Shown piece by piece: positions 16,101 through 27,974 of a stretch of DNA of 64,000 nt (positions are counted from its first letter, which is position 1; each line of letters starts with the position of its first letter). Made by a program: the position numbers and the translations under genes. The DNA comes from Adiantum capillus-veneris (taxonomy: Eukaryota; Streptophyta; Polypodiopsida; Polypodiales; Pteridaceae): contig CM043944.1 of NCBI GenBank assembly GCA_014529385.2, forward strand, positions 84,865,884 through 84,929,883. Direction: 5' to 3'. The notes beneath the pieces were generated by a model that saw nothing but the letters and a program-made list of their open reading frames with translations, was not told the DNA's origin and made no database searches.

Positions 16101-17377
16101 AGTTAGATCACTAGTTGCAATTGCTGCTCATCATGGTTGGAAAGTGCATCAATTGGATATCAAAACTGCTTTTTTGAATGGTGATTTGCAGGAAGAAGTT
16201 TATGTAATTCAACCAAGTGGTTTTGTTGTAAAAGGTCAAGAGCAAAAGGTATGTAGATTGCGTAAAGCTTTGTATGGTCTCAAACAGGCTCCAAGAGCAT
16301 GGTATGAGAAGATACATACTTATTTGATTGGCCAGGGATTTCAGAATAGTCCAACAGAAAGTACTTTGTATGTCAAAAAGAGAGATGGAGTTCTCATTAT
16401 GCTAACACTTTATGTGGATGATATGCTTCTTACAGGCAATAATGCAAATGAAATTGAAGCGTTTAAAGATGCTTTGAGAAAAACCTTTGAGATGTCTGAT
16501 CTTGGTTTGCTACATTATTACTTGGGTATTCAGTTTGTGCAATCAGAGGATGGCATATACATGTTGCAGGCAAAATATTTGCATAAAATTTTGGACAAGT
16601 TTGGTGCAAAATTGTAAGCCAATCTCTACACCCGTAGAAACTGGATCAAAGTTGAGCATGCACGATGCTGGAGAACCTTTTGATGTACATACTTATGCAG
16701 CAGCGGTTGGTTGCTTGATATATTTGGCAGGCAACACTCGTCCAGACATTCAATTTGGGGTTTCACAAGCAAGCAGATTTATGCACAGCCCAGGTATGCA
16801 TCATTGGCAGGCTGTGAAGCGCATACTTCGTTACCTTTCAGGTACCCCTAATCTTGCCATGTTCTTTCCAAGGGGGGATATGTATGGAAAGCACAGTTCT
16901 ATGCAGCTTCTTGGTTACAGCGATTCAGATTGGGCTGGTGATTTTGACACACGACATTCCACAAGTGGCAATTGTTTTTTCTTGGGAAATGCATGTATAT
17001 CTTGGCTAAGCAAGAAGCAACCCACAGTGGCTACATCAACTTGTGAAGCTGAGTACAGGGCAGCTTTCACGGCAACAGTTGATTGTGTATGGATACGCAG
17101 GTTATTGGCAGATCTTTGTGAGTGTCAACAGGCACCCACTACCATTTTCACTGACAGTCAGAGTGCTATGGCAGTTGCAAGGAATCCAGTATTTCATGCA
17201 AGAACAAAGCACATAGAGGTTCACTACCACTATGTCAGGGAAAGGCTACATGCAGGGGAGATCACACTAACTTACTGTCCTACACAGGATAACATTGCAG
17301 ATCTATTTACGAAGGCGTTATCACGAGAAAAGTTTGAAGCTTTCCGAAAAGCTTTGGGCTTACTCTTATACACATGA
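13198..17377 (+). pseudogene. Copia gag-pol polyprotein, broken by one stop and one frameshift
   Basis: The likely start is ATG at 13,198 (MAQSTEKEIFGAF). Gag runs to a CCHC knuckle near 14,006 (CHYCKKPGHYISEC). Protease has DSGAS at about 14,223. Integrase has the HHCC zinc region (H...H near 14,635, CEGC near 14,740), then SDVCGP, LRTHRGGEY and NGVAERKNR. RT has QLDIKTAFLNG and the catalytic YVDDML at about 16,414. RNase H has GYSDSDWAGD, CEAEYRA and TDSQSA. TAA at 13,618-13,620 interrupts gag in frame, and a shift near 16,605 separates RT from the last part (16,610-17,377). The second integrase catalytic Asp is His (CAT at 15,019-15,021). Three separate defects make this copy non-autonomous. 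Confidence 0.95.
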
Positions 17378-17413
17378 TGATCTGCTACCTTGTACGGATT
17401 CACACTATCACTA

Positions 17414-17425
17414 CATGGGGGGATT
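17414..17425 (+). promoter_or_regulatory. Polypurine tract of copia element
   Basis: CATGGGGGGATT lies immediately upstream of the 3' LTR. The G-rich run is the expected primer for plus-strand DNA synthesis. Confidence 0.85.
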
Positions 17426-17700
17426 TGTAGACATGTAGTAGTGTTAGTGTGTATACGCGCTTCACCAGGGGCACTTTTCTCCCACTGGGTTTTTCCCCCT
17501 GGACATCCGGTGTGAAAGGACACCTTATCTCTTAGGGTTTCATATAAGCTTTGTAGCTCTGAGTTTATATATTATTATTCCAATATAGAGAGAGAGACTA
17601 CAGAGATCTCGTACACAAGCTCTGTGTCTTCTCCTTCTCCATCTTCTTCCTACTCTGAGTTGCTGTCTTCCTTCTGTTTCCTGTTTCATCATCTTCAACA
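17426..17700 (+). repeat. 3' LTR, 275 bp
   Basis: Same ends and length as the 5' LTR, with 2 substitutions between them. It is followed directly by the TTTGC target duplication. Confidence 0.96.
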
Positions 17701-17705
17701 TTTGC

Positions 17706-20700
17706 AACTTGAGAACTTTTATGCGAGGTCTACTGAAAAGTGGCATATAAAGTGGTCTTTGAGTTAAAAAATTGGCTTGATCTTTCTCAAAAAATGATGG
17801 TTATTTAGGTCTTTTACTTTTTGGTACTTGACTTTGGCTCTATTGTTGATGGCATACTGAGGCTTTTTTGATAAACACTGGCTGATGGTGTTTTAGAGCT
17901 GGCTAGGTATATGACTTGAGCTAACGCAGCTTGACTATTTGGTTATGGGTTTCAAGAGACTGGGAGTAGTCTAGGATGTTTGCATTTCCTGGGAGTCTCG
18001 ACTGGCTCTTTGGCATAAAGACCAGGTCTTTGAGTTTAAGGTTTTTTGCTTTGATGGGTTTGGCATCATGACTGTTCTCCCTTTATGTTTTCTTTGCTAA
18101 CAAAACTAGGCATATTATATGGCTTTGTCTGTCTAATGCTCTGGCTTTCTACTTTGCCGTAATAAGAGACTTGCCCAAGGTCACATCCACATAATGAGGT
18201 TTTGATGATCTGTGCTCTGCTTACTTAAACATAATTAATATCGATGGCCCCTCTATTAAACCGCATTGAAGCATGTTTTCCAAATTCATGTTTTTCCTGG
18301 GAGAGTTGTCCTTACCTGGCTGACTGGCTAGTTTTATTTTTTGATGATATTTTCATATGGCTCTTATGCTTTGGTGATCCGGGTTACCTTCTTGATAAGG
18401 GGATGTCGTGTGGTGATCCATTTTTTGGTCTATTTGCTGGTGTTTTCTTGTTATGCATATTTTAACCAAATATAATGATCAATAACACATTAGTAGATAG
18501 TTTGTTCATACAGGGGATTACACCTTTTAAATTGTCTAAAAACTTTGGGGATTCTTGATAAGGTCGTGCTGTTTATTTTGAGTAGAAATGTATACAAAAC
18601 ATGGAATGAATTGTCTGATGGTTATAAACTGATGGTATATGCCTTTGGCTGTCTAAAACGGACCTTTTGAAAAAAACCTCCACTAGCAATGAACTTTTTG
18701 GAAGTATATTAAGTCAAACTTACTTTTTTAGCATATAAGAAAACTTTAAACTCTGGAGTATTTTTGGTACTTACATTATGGAAAGTTGCCTACTCTAGTT
18801 CTATTTTGAGTGTGACATGGATTACAACCGATAGCTTCGTTGACACCTACCATTCGAAGCCAAGTCTAACATGTGTTGTCTTTTCTACATGGATGCATGT
18901 GAGAATTCTATCCTCGCTTACAGTGGCTTTGGGTAGCTGCTGTCCAACTTTGATGATTACGGGGGACTCAAATTTTTTATTACATTGATATCCTTGTATT
19001 ATTTCATTCGGATGATGTCTGCATCCTTACTATATTGTACAAAGATGAATTCAATACTGAGTCATTTTTTGTGCAAATCACCTTCCGGATGTCTAGGGTC
19101 AGCTGTCCTTTGAACTTGTAGTTCTTTTGTGGATATCTATTTATCTTAATACAACAACAACACACACACACACACACATTTTACCACCTGTTGGTAAATT
19201 GTTTTTAAAGTATCAAATCAAACTTTCCAAGCTTAGTTCACAATTGCTGGTACACACATACACACACACACACACACACACATTCCACCACTTGCTGATG
19301 GCCTTTTTAAGCATCAGATTAAGGTGTATTATGGCATTGCTTGTCGACACTCTACGCTCTATTTAATGGGACCTACAACTTTTTAAACATGGGATAGGAC
19401 CCTTAGAAGGCTATGACGGTTACAAGGCGTGAGTAATATAATTACTTATTACAGTCATTTACCATGCCATGAGGCGCTTGGTTTAACGTAGTATGCCAGA
19501 TGACATCGCGAGCAGCTACTCTTCCACATTTCCCCAAGGGAGCTCGATCTACTCAGTTTACGCTACAGGCAGTTAGTCATGAGTGAGGGCGGCTGTCCTT
19601 CTTCTATTTAAAGAGGCGAGGATGCATTTGCCCCTCACTTAGCTTTGCGTGTGCTTTACTTGCATCAAGAGTGAGGACTGTGTTTTTTCCATCTTTGTTG
19701 CTCCGAGCATGGAGCTTACAACTCAACCAACTCAGGTTGGTCACTAAGCTTAGCATCAATAATCTCATTACTGTCATTTTTTTTATTAAATGGTAAAGCA
19801 TTGTTTCATAAAAATATATGTACTTAGCAAATGGTGTACTTAAAATAGTCGGGATGACTATACTTAGCATGGCATGATATAAGTGGTTGGACCTCTGTTT
19901 GGTTGTCTCAGTTCCTCGTTCTTCAACCTGGTAAGGACCACTACAGTGGTCAGATTTGACTGGCATTACATGGTAAAGGTGGTTTCTTTTGGGAGCCTTA
20001 CTATGGTACTATTATTGGGTTTTTTTGAAGCTGGTCATTATTTAACTGCAGGTACATATATATATATATATTTTTAAAGGGTTTTTCTATACCCGTGATT
20101 CACTTTTTTTTTCTGTTGATAACGACACTTAAGCAAAAATCTGGAAATTTTTTGCGGCATAATCAGTCGCGCAGCATGATGAAATAAAACCACCGTGTGG
20201 TGGGCCTTGACAAAATATGGCACTTCTGAGGATTAATGTTCCTTGATGCTTAAAACAGGTATAATCCATCATATGGGTTGGCTAAGTCTATATGGTAAGG
20301 CTGGATAGCCGCTACTGCTTACTGTGGTGCAACATTGTACATGGATTGGGGACTACCTGATTGGCTTGTGGCATACTAGCTATAACTTATTGTTTGCTGG
20401 TCTTTTTTGGACTTGGCAAAAATACAAGTTGCTCTCTTTCACTTAGCGCATGAATTACTGTTGAAAAGCGGGGGTGTTTCCCGTTTATGTAACTTACTTT
20501 TTTATAAAAGTTCAATCAGGGGATTGTTCTGGATAAAATCCTCGTCAGATGAGTACTACTGCCAGACTTGGTGGTTTTTTGATGCTATATTGTTTCAGCA
20601 GTCCTATAAACAAGATTTTTTTTAGTTTTTTTATAAGCGCATAGAAAACAAACACACTTAATTTTTTTACACTTGGTCTAGCTAGATATCATGTTTATAT

Positions 20701-20715
20701 CTAAAGATCTTCGCT
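17706..20715. other. No recognisable gene; inverted copy at 59,800-63,120
   Basis: T-rich sequence with short frames, including a 73-codon frame at 18,244-18,465 whose inverted copy at 62,322-62,543 differs at three residues. (CA)n runs lie at about 19,158-19,179 and 19,256-19,281. A segment near 18,790-19,060 has a diverged third relative at about 34,020-34,290. There are no conserved domains and no splice-supported gene. Confidence 0.5.
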
Positions 20716-21050
20716 AAGTGGAACGAGGATAAATTTCTCTTCGGCCTATCACCCGCAAAGGGATGGCCAAAGTGAAATAGCTAACCTAACAATCCTCGAT
20801 CTACTAAAAGCCTATGTAACAGAAGTAGATCAAAGATCCCAATGGGAGAAGTACTTACCCTTAGTGGAGTATCCCTACAATAACACTGTACATACTTCCA
20901 CGGGAAAAGCACCTTTTGAGGTAATTGGGGGAAGATCAAGAAGTCCCATGCTACTTACGGTACACGGGAAGATCTTCGTTGCAGATGAGTATAGCCGAGA
21001 CCTACAAGAATCTTTTCAAAAGATTAAGGGTCTCCTAAGGGAAATTCCAA
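20715..21050 (+). pseudogene. Ty3/gypsy integrase C-terminal fragment
   Basis: One open frame reads INFSSAYHPQRDGQSE at about 20,729. Here the Glu of DGQSE is the third catalytic residue of the gypsy integrase DDE triad. LVEYPYNNTVHTSTGKAPFE and KIFVADEYSRDLQESFQKIK follow, as in the C-terminal half of plant gypsy integrases. Zinc-binding domain and first two catalytic Asp are missing. The frame breaks into gag sequence straight after ESFQKIK near 21,030, so this is a 5'- and 3'-truncated piece joined to a different part of an element. The inverted copy is at about 59,480-59,790. Confidence 0.85.
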
Positions 21051-21450
21051 CAAAGCTAAGGAGAAGGTTTACAAAGTCAAAAACAAACTCTCTCCTGAAG
21101 AGCTTGAGGGTTATTGCAAGGATAACCGGTGTTTCAAGTGCGGCGAGCAAGGGCATGCGTACTGCGCTTGTCCGCAAAAGAACACCCGCCACGAGCCTCC
21201 TAGAGCTACCTTGGTTGAAATCCAAGAGGAGCAAACTCAGCACAAAGGATCTCCTCTATACCATGCTTGGGGAAAGGTAAGAGAACATGATGCTTTTATT
21301 CTCTTTAACCCTACTTCTACTCACAATTTCATATCCACATAGTTGGCCACCAAGCTAGGCATACAAGCTTACCAGATGGGAGATGTACTACCCGCAGAGG
21401 TGCTTTCAAGGGGCAAGAAGCTTCAGTCACTCCCTTAATCGGGAAATTGA
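21030..21450 (+). pseudogene. Ty3/gypsy gag zinc knuckle and protease fragment
   Basis: In a frame different from the preceding integrase, the sequence reads KVKNKLSPEELEGYCK, then a full CCHC knuckle (CFKCGEQGHAYCAC, C-x2-C-x4-H-x4-C). The region AFILFNPTSTHNFIS follows, which corresponds to the protease active site usually read as F(D)xGSTHNFIS. The catalytic Asp position is Asn here. A TAG interrupts just after it, near 21,340. Gag-protease after integrase is the reverse of the normal gypsy order. The inverted copy is about 59,070-59,480. Confidence 0.82.
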
Positions 21451-21594
21451 GGCTCCATGTGTACATACACAAGATTTCAATAACTCAATAAAGAGCTCTA
21501 TTTCCATGTACATGATTTTTGTTAAAGATTCTCAAAGTGAACCTAATGTTTTAGCAAAAGAAAAATACACACTCACAAGGAATTAGAGTTATCC

Positions 21595-22215
21595 ATTTTT
21601 CTCAAGGGGTTTCAATATGTCTTTATTGATGACATCCCCTATGAGCTACCTCCTAAACGAGGCAATGATGACCATGCAATTGAACTTCTTCCAGGAATTT
21701 CACCACCTAAAAAACCTCCTTATAGAGTTTCTCAAGCTCAACAAGAGGAGATTATGGGGCAAGTGCATGAGTTAGTTGAGAAGGGCATGGTTAGCCCTAG
21801 CTCATCTTCATTTTGCTGACCCGTGTTACTAGTGCAAAAGAAAGACGGCACATATCAAATGTGTGTCAACTATAGAGAACTAAATAGGATCACTATCAAA
21901 AATAGGTTTCCCATTCCACGGGTAGAAGACTTATTTGATAAGCTACAAGGGTCCACCTACTTCAGTAGGATTGACCTAAAAAGTGGCTATTATCAAATAA
22001 GGATATTTGATCAAGACATTGTAAAGACCGCATTTTGCACTATGTTTGGTCTTTACGAATATATTGTCATGCCTTTTGGCTTGATCAATGCACCAGCCAC
22101 ATTCAACCGCTTGATGGAGAAGCTATTCAGGCCTCACTGAACCTTTACTGGAGTGTTCTTTGATGATATCATCATCTACTCTAATTCATTAGACAAACAC
22201 GAGTCCTACCATATG
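21595..22215 (+). pseudogene. Ty3/gypsy reverse transcriptase fragment
   Basis: The frame reads VFIDDIPYELPPKRG, ELLPGISPPKKPPYR, LVEKGMVSPSSS, then [52 protein letters not shown] and FFDDIIIYS. These are RT motifs 1 to 5 in order. The catalytic DD box is FFDD, versus the usual FxDD. TGA at about 21,818 and TGA at 22,138-22,140 interrupt it. Sequence similarity to RT stops near 22,210, so thumb, RNase H and integrase are gone. The inverted copy is at 58,280-58,920 with partly different stops, for example TAA in the STYF motif. Confidence 0.88.
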
Positions 22216-24510
22216 GCGAGCGAATATTTCCGAGCAAGGAGAAATCCGAGCAATCAATCTGAGAAAGCATGTCTCTACTCTATTGATCTAATCACCTTTT
22301 TTTATCCTTCTCACGTATATTTTCACACAATCTTCACGGTTCACTACACCTATATCCGAGTAGTTTATAAGCTCATCTTGTAGATGCATGACAATGAGAG
22401 CATAATTTCAATCATAATAGAGAATCTTTTTGTAGTTATTATTGACCAAGCAATTGTCCTACGATTACCCTACCAATTATAAAACTTTTATTGGCCAAGG
22501 CTTACAATGGAGGCATCTACATGAGCTTAAGCTCCAATTTTTTGTTAGCATCAATCCATATTGGATTTGAGTTGGCCATCCCATTATCTAAAACAACATG
22601 AAAGTTATTTTTTCAATTTAAAATAAAATATATCCAAAGCTCAAAACAATGTATTGGGCAGGCAACAAGCTACATATCCATATGAAATGCACGTGTCATG
22701 CCACAAAAACATCAGAAAATAAACTTAAGAAGTGAATCATCGTTCTCAGTCAGTCAAAAAGTCCTTCCATAAGCAATAATGGCTTGGTGTCTCATAGAAA
22801 CATTTGTTTTTCTCCATCTCTTTCTACTAGCATTAGGTATATGCAATGGAAGGTGACAACAATAAGAAAATTTAATGAGCATGAGCTTTTGTTTCTGGGT
22901 GAAGATGACTAGTAGCCACTATTCATGGCACCATGGATGACTACATGCAATTCTTTGTGGGAAAATATTGCCATAGTAGGTCAACTCAATCATCTAAAGT
23001 TTGTGATTCCCTACAGTGATATTAGTTTAGCCATCTGCACTTGCAATGATGCTCACAATGGCATCATTGGGTACCAACAGGGTTTTATCATGCAGGCACA
23101 TTAGAATATCAACAATACATCCCTCGTCATTACCATTTGAATGAATTGAATCAATGGGTAATACTAAATCGTAATAATTAAAGGGTAATACTTAGGCCCA
23201 TGTCACACACATCCACCCAAACATGCAGGACTTTGTGTTATCACAAAACTAGCGGTTAGAACTTGTTTCCACGAGCGTTTTATTGGCCGGGTTAACCCCC
23301 TTCCCATAAACAAAAGACAACGACATTCCCTGTTTAAAAGGTACGAATGATGCCTAGACACCTTGAACTTAGAATCCCGGGCAAGAATTGAGAGCACTTT
23401 ATAGTTTGGCTAGACTCAGTCCCATGTCACATTGCGGTCTCATATAGTTTTCTAGTGCTATAAAATCTTAAAGGTGTGCTAGCGCTATTGTAGGAGGCTT
23501 CAACATCCAACGTTGTTTTAAGTTTTGGTGTGTTGCCCCTTTGCACTTTTAACTAATGCTTTGCAAGATTTTTCAAAACACCAATGCTGCCATGGCAGAT
23601 CCCGTTTTGTGAGAAAAAACAAAATTTTAGTGTTGTTGTGAACTTCTGTTTACTAATGTTAAATAAGATTCCCCAAAAGCTTTAAACAGGCTTTGATTTT
23701 TTTCTATCAATGCTCATGGCTTTGGCTCAAAGCTCCATTATCCAATCTCCCAAGCTTTGCTACAATATTTGATACTTCTTAGAAAGCAAGAAAATCGACT
23801 ATAGTTACGTCCTTAAGCCTAAGGTTGCTTGATAGTAGGCGTATGGGTTAATAATAAGAAATTTAGTCATGGGTTAGTAATGGGAGTATGGCCTGATGAC
23901 CTAAACCACAACACCTAAGAGATTTCATCTGGTAAGAAACACCGACTTCACATCCAACCGCATACTATTAGGGTGTAGGTTTTGTGGATGTTTAGTCAAC
24001 TTGTGGCATATGATGGATAATGTGACTTAGCTTATGTGGAAGCCTAGTGTGCATCCTACTGGGCAATCCTTGTGACATAATCCCTTGTGTGTGCCAATAT
24101 TCTTCGCTCAAGGCTATAAATGAAGCTCATGTATACACTCAATATAAAACCCCTTAGTTGTGAAATTTTCACCAATAAAAGGGACCCATTTCAAATTCGG
24201 TCGGTAAATCTTTTCAAGATCATTTTTTCAACACCCTTTTAAGCTAAAAGCAAAGGGTGAGTGTACAAAAAAGGGCCGATTTTTTTTCACCTATTTGGTC
24301 CTTTGGAGGGAAATTTTGGAGGCAAAAGGTGTTTGTATTTCTATTTTTTTAGATATAATGGTATTTCTATAAGTATGTTTTGTACAGTTTCATAATGGGC
24401 CAGCTCGTGTGAGAATAGTGGTGTCATGACTGGATTTATTGGTTCTTAATTTTTTGCCTTGCATTTGAACTTGAGCTCCATAGAATTCTCTTCTCGTTGC
24501 CTTCAAAAAT
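22216..24510. other. No recognisable gene; inverted copy at 55,730-58,270
   Basis: AT-rich DNA with short frames only. The inverted counterpart carries extra sequence around 56,340-56,510 and 57,930-58,130 that is absent here, so small insertions or deletions separate the arms. Confidence 0.5.
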
Positions 24511-24512
24511 CC

Positions 24513-24513
<1 letters not shown>

Positions 24514-24555
<42 letters not shown>
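24514..24555. repeat. (CT)n microsatellite
   Basis: About 40 bp of CT. The inverted counterpart is the GA tract at 55,684-55,727. Confidence 0.95.
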
Positions 24556-24558
<3 letters not shown>

Positions 24559-25169
24559 AGCATCACATGCACTTGCAACATAGCTGCTCTACTCTCTTGC
24601 ATCAGTTCTCCAACCATGAGTATCTCAAAGGCCAAGGGGGCTACTGCCAGTAGAGCGTCAATTTTAACATGCAAACTTAAATCAAATACCAAGAAGAGAA
24701 TGTCCTCTGCTGACAAAAGCAACAATAAAGGTGTTTCCACCCCATCCCGCCAACAAACAGAGGCGGAGCATAAAACCAGTCCCAACACAAGGATCTCATT
24801 ACTACAAAATCTTCTGTTATGATCTCATTACTAAGAATCTTTTGTTATTGCAACTTCTAAGATACACACAACTAAATCCGTACGATTTCTTTTTTCGTCC
24901 CATCCTTGTCATTGAAGATCCAGATTAAATGTCAACCTACAAGATTCAAATAACTCACTCCAATGAAATTAAGACAATGAGAATTGTTGTCATAATGCTT
25001 AGTTTTTTTGCAATAAATATCATAAAACTAACCCAAAGAGGGATCACATAAAAGTTTAGTTACCTTTGACATACTCATTAAAGACCTTATATTCATCAAC
25101 ATCAAGATGATATTTCTTAGTCTCCTTTAAAGGTTTTATCTCTTGTTACTCAAATACTAACACATATCA

Positions 25170-25920
25170 AATGGAAAAAAGATAGTTTTGTTATTCGTGC
25201 TCTATGTGTGGATGACACCATGCTTGTTTCCAACAATCTCAACTTTCTTTAATAAGTACAGAAGGTTTTGTCTTCGGCATCAAGACATGGTGGATTTGGG
25301 AGACACACACTCATGTCTTGGTATTCAAATTCAATGGTATCCTGAGAAGAGTGTTTGGAAACTTTGTCAAACAAAGTACATTCAGGACATTATTAAAAAA
25401 AAATGGCCTAGCCTCCGCACATTCTGCTATGACTACTCCTTGTGTTGTGAGTTCTACAAAAGAATCTCAACTTGTGAAACAAGATGGAGGATTAGCATCA
25501 CATCAACCTTATGCTAGCCTTGTTGGATGTCTCCAATTTGTTGGATTGAACACTCATCTCCTAACATTCACTTTGCTGCAAATTTTCTCGAATTCTATGA
25601 TTTCACTTCACCTTTTGAGATATAAAAATGTAGATTGGAAAAGATCTTACTTATCAATGTGCTCTACCATTGAAATCGTTTCTTTGTCAATAGATGTCTT
25701 GTTTCTTGCACCAACAAAAAGAAAAAATGTGTAACAATTTCTACCATAGAGGCTAAATATGTACTTTTATCTCTAGCATCTTGAGAGTTAGTATGGCTAC
25801 AACAAATACTTGTTGATATTGGTCATCGTCCACTATAGAGTACATCACTTTGATGTGATAATCAAAGTGCCATTAGTCTTGCTAAATACTTTCATAAAGA
25901 TTAATTTCTAACCTTTTAAA
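25170..25920 (+). pseudogene. Ty1/copia RT-RNase H relic
   Basis: CVDDTMLVSNN near 25,205 corresponds to the copia YVDD box. In another frame DMVDLGDTHSCLGIQIQ and KYIQDII follow, then SQLVKQDGG and YASLVGCLQF (RNase H entry region). Finally there is TIEAKYVLLSLAS and CDNQSAISLAKYFHK, the RNase H catalytic Glu region and DNQSA motif. Several frameshifts and stops interrupt it. This lineage differs from the full-length copia at 12,524, whose corresponding motif is TDSQSA. The inverted copy is at 54,330-55,075 and is similarly broken, so decay mostly predates duplication of the arms. Confidence 0.85.
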
Positions 25921-26261
25921 CATAGTTTCCATCTTAAATTGGCCAGTTAAGTTTGAAAAAAATAAGAGAGAACAAGAGAAATTGTTTAAAGTGATTCTAG
26001 ACTTATTTAAGTCAAAGGCTTGGGACCAAAGGAAAGAAATCTATAAAAGACCAAGGATAATTGCTATTTAATTATCCCAAGTCAAAGTTACATATTAAGG
26101 TAGGATATGTCTATCTCAAAGAGAAACCTTGATTAAAGGTACAAGACAAAGGGAGCTAATTAGAGCATTTATAGGAGTCTAAGAATAGAAACTAGTTGTG
26201 TAAATTTTAAGTTATTAAATTTATTCATTAGACTCTCAGAATGAAGTTTGGGAAACCTTAG

Positions 26262-26577
26262 GGTGAATTTGAACTTGCCAGAGATAGTCCAAATTTACTA
26301 GGTCTAAATTTGGTAGGTTTTGGGACTAGCTTCATAGAACCTCCCAAGGATTGTGATAAGGTTTTACATATGAGGTGTAGCTTCAAAGCTCAAGGATAAT
26401 TTTAATTTTACCAGAGTCCATCTTAATTTAGGATAGGTTCTAAATAAGTAGGTAGGCACTAGGCCGTGTTAGCTTCATATAAGCTCAAAAGGATAGTATA
26501 AAGGTCTTGTAGAAGAGCTAGCGGAATTGACGATAAGACTATGGTTTTTAATTAATACAAGGGTGAGAGCATTGTAG
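26262..26577. repeat. Direct repeat R1, copy 1
   Basis: GGGTGAATTTGAACTTGCC through AAGACTATGGTTTTTAATTAA recurs in direct orientation at 29,971-30,270 and inverted at 53,680-53,990. In the left arm the two copies bracket the extra block 26,578-29,970. The right arm has only one copy, so the extra block came with a duplication of R1 or arose by exchange within it. Confidence 0.88.
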
Positions 26578-26840
26578 GTTTTGGTGTCGGGATCATAGAG
26601 ACTGTGTTTACCCTTAGTGATATGGGTTCTGGTCAATTTGTGACAATGCGAGGATGTGTGAATCCAGCCTTGTAGAAGTGGTTGATTCGCCTTCAGTCTA
26701 GCCTCGAAAATAATTTCAACCATCTCTCTGTATTGTGGTCCCATTTCCGATTTAGCAGTAATATCCTTTTCAGGGATTTTGAAAGACTCCACAGTCAGTT
26801 GTAGTAATTGATTTGTAATTTTTGTTAATCCACGGAGCTG
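26578..26840 (-). other. Unidentified open frame fragment present only in the left arm
   Basis: On the minus strand a frame runs from 26,792 (MESFKIPEKDITAKSEMGPQ, then YREMVEIIFEARLKANQPL) to 26,475, crossing into repeat R1. The first 70 or so residues have ordinary protein-like composition with no low complexity. They stop having any meaning at the R1 boundary. I do not recognise the family. It may be a captured exon of a host gene. Confidence 0.3.
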
Positions 26841-26841
26841 G

Positions 26842-27702
26842 AATGACGTTCATTGAGTTGACGACGTGCAATGTTGCAAAGTTGATGAAGAGTTGAAGTA
26901 GAAGATGTTGGCGTACTATTTGGAGGCCGCCGACAAGCAAACAGTGCAAGGAGCAGCATAAGGTCTTCTACGAGATCCTAGCTACAAGATTCAATAGCAT
27001 TGTTAAAACTTCTTCGAGATTCAGCAGTGTTAAAGCTTCTACGAGATTCAACAGTGTTAAAATTTCTAAGAGATATCTTTCAAAACAAAAAGAAGAAGGG
27101 ATTACCTTGGTGAAGTGATGACAAAGTGAGTACTACACCAGAAGGTGGTCGGGAAGAGTAAGGGAAGGGCATTGAGGCCATATAGATTTGGCATTTGCAC
27201 TTTCGCTCATAGTCTAGGCAAGTTCAAGAGCACTTGTTGCCTATTGCGATCAAGTTATTTTTTTGTATTCAGCTTTTAGTTCATTAAGAAATTTAATTCA
27301 AGGTGTTCTTTTGTGCTATATTCTCTTGAGATGTGCATCTTTCTCTCACTGTTTCCCATAGCCAGCAGCCTGATGCTAACCCCCGGCTCAATTCGTGAAC
27401 ATAAAAATCCCCCGACAACGCATGCGCGTGCGCGCACACACACACACACACATTTAAACATGACAATTTGATTTTACCCTTAGTAGAGGAGAGCTTTCTC
27501 TCTGAGTTCAATTTCTTGTTCGGGATCCCTATCCTGTATTTTCATCCTTGGTGGTAGATTGGCAACCCATACTCATTTCCGTTCTCATTCCAAAGACTGA
27601 GTTGTTTTTGTGCTAATCATTTTCCTTAGTCTGAAAAGCCAACTATCTTTTGAATTGTTATGCTCTTTTGTATATAAGTATAAGTATAAAAACAACAACA
27701 TC

Positions 27703-27801
<99 letters not shown>

Positions 27802-27822
27802 ACAAACGCACATGCACGTGTG

Positions 27823-27863
<41 letters not shown>

Positions 27864-27960
27864 CCAACTTCCCATAAGGCAAATGGGAGCTACTTTGGAC
27901 AAGTGGCATAGCCAAACTTAGAAGGACTAGAGTCAGATTGCTAAATATGGTGGATTGTAT
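26842..27960. repeat. Local inverted repeat, left half
   Basis: From GACGTTCATTGAGTTGACG onward this is the reverse complement of 30,240-31,272. It includes the ACGAGATTCA-type short repeats, the ATGTGCATCTTTCTC module and the CA-rich stretch. The right arm (52,705-53,660) matches this half directly and the other half inverted. The spacer of about 2.3 kb (27,960-30,240) makes this a nested palindrome inside the large arm. Confidence 0.88.
27703..27862. repeat. (CA)n microsatellites with a CG-rich interruption
   Basis: CA dinucleotides at about 27,704-27,796 and 27,830-27,861 are split by GTGCACAAACGCACATGCACG and GCGCGCGC. The counterparts at 30,393-30,410 and 53,569-53,581 have only a few units, so this tract expanded in one copy. 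His-Thr or Cys-Val frames across it are not genes. Confidence 0.95.
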
Positions 27961-27974
27961 TAACCTTATACAAT

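Larger units (their letters stand above)
12519..17705 (+). mobile_element. Full-length Ty1/copia LTR retrotransposon with target duplication
   Basis: Both LTRs are 275 bp, begin TGTAGACATG and end TTCAACA. The 5-bp direct repeat TTTGC flanks the element at 12,519-12,523 and 17,701-17,705. Domain order is gag, protease, integrase, RT, RNase H, which defines copia. The primer-binding site and polypurine tract are where expected. The two LTRs differ at 2 of 275 positions (C/T in CCAATAYAGAG, T/C in GATCTYGTAC), about 0.7%, so insertion was recent. The inverted arm keeps an unfilled target at 63,123-63,127. The polyprotein is broken, so this copy would depend on enzymes from relatives. Confidence 0.97.
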
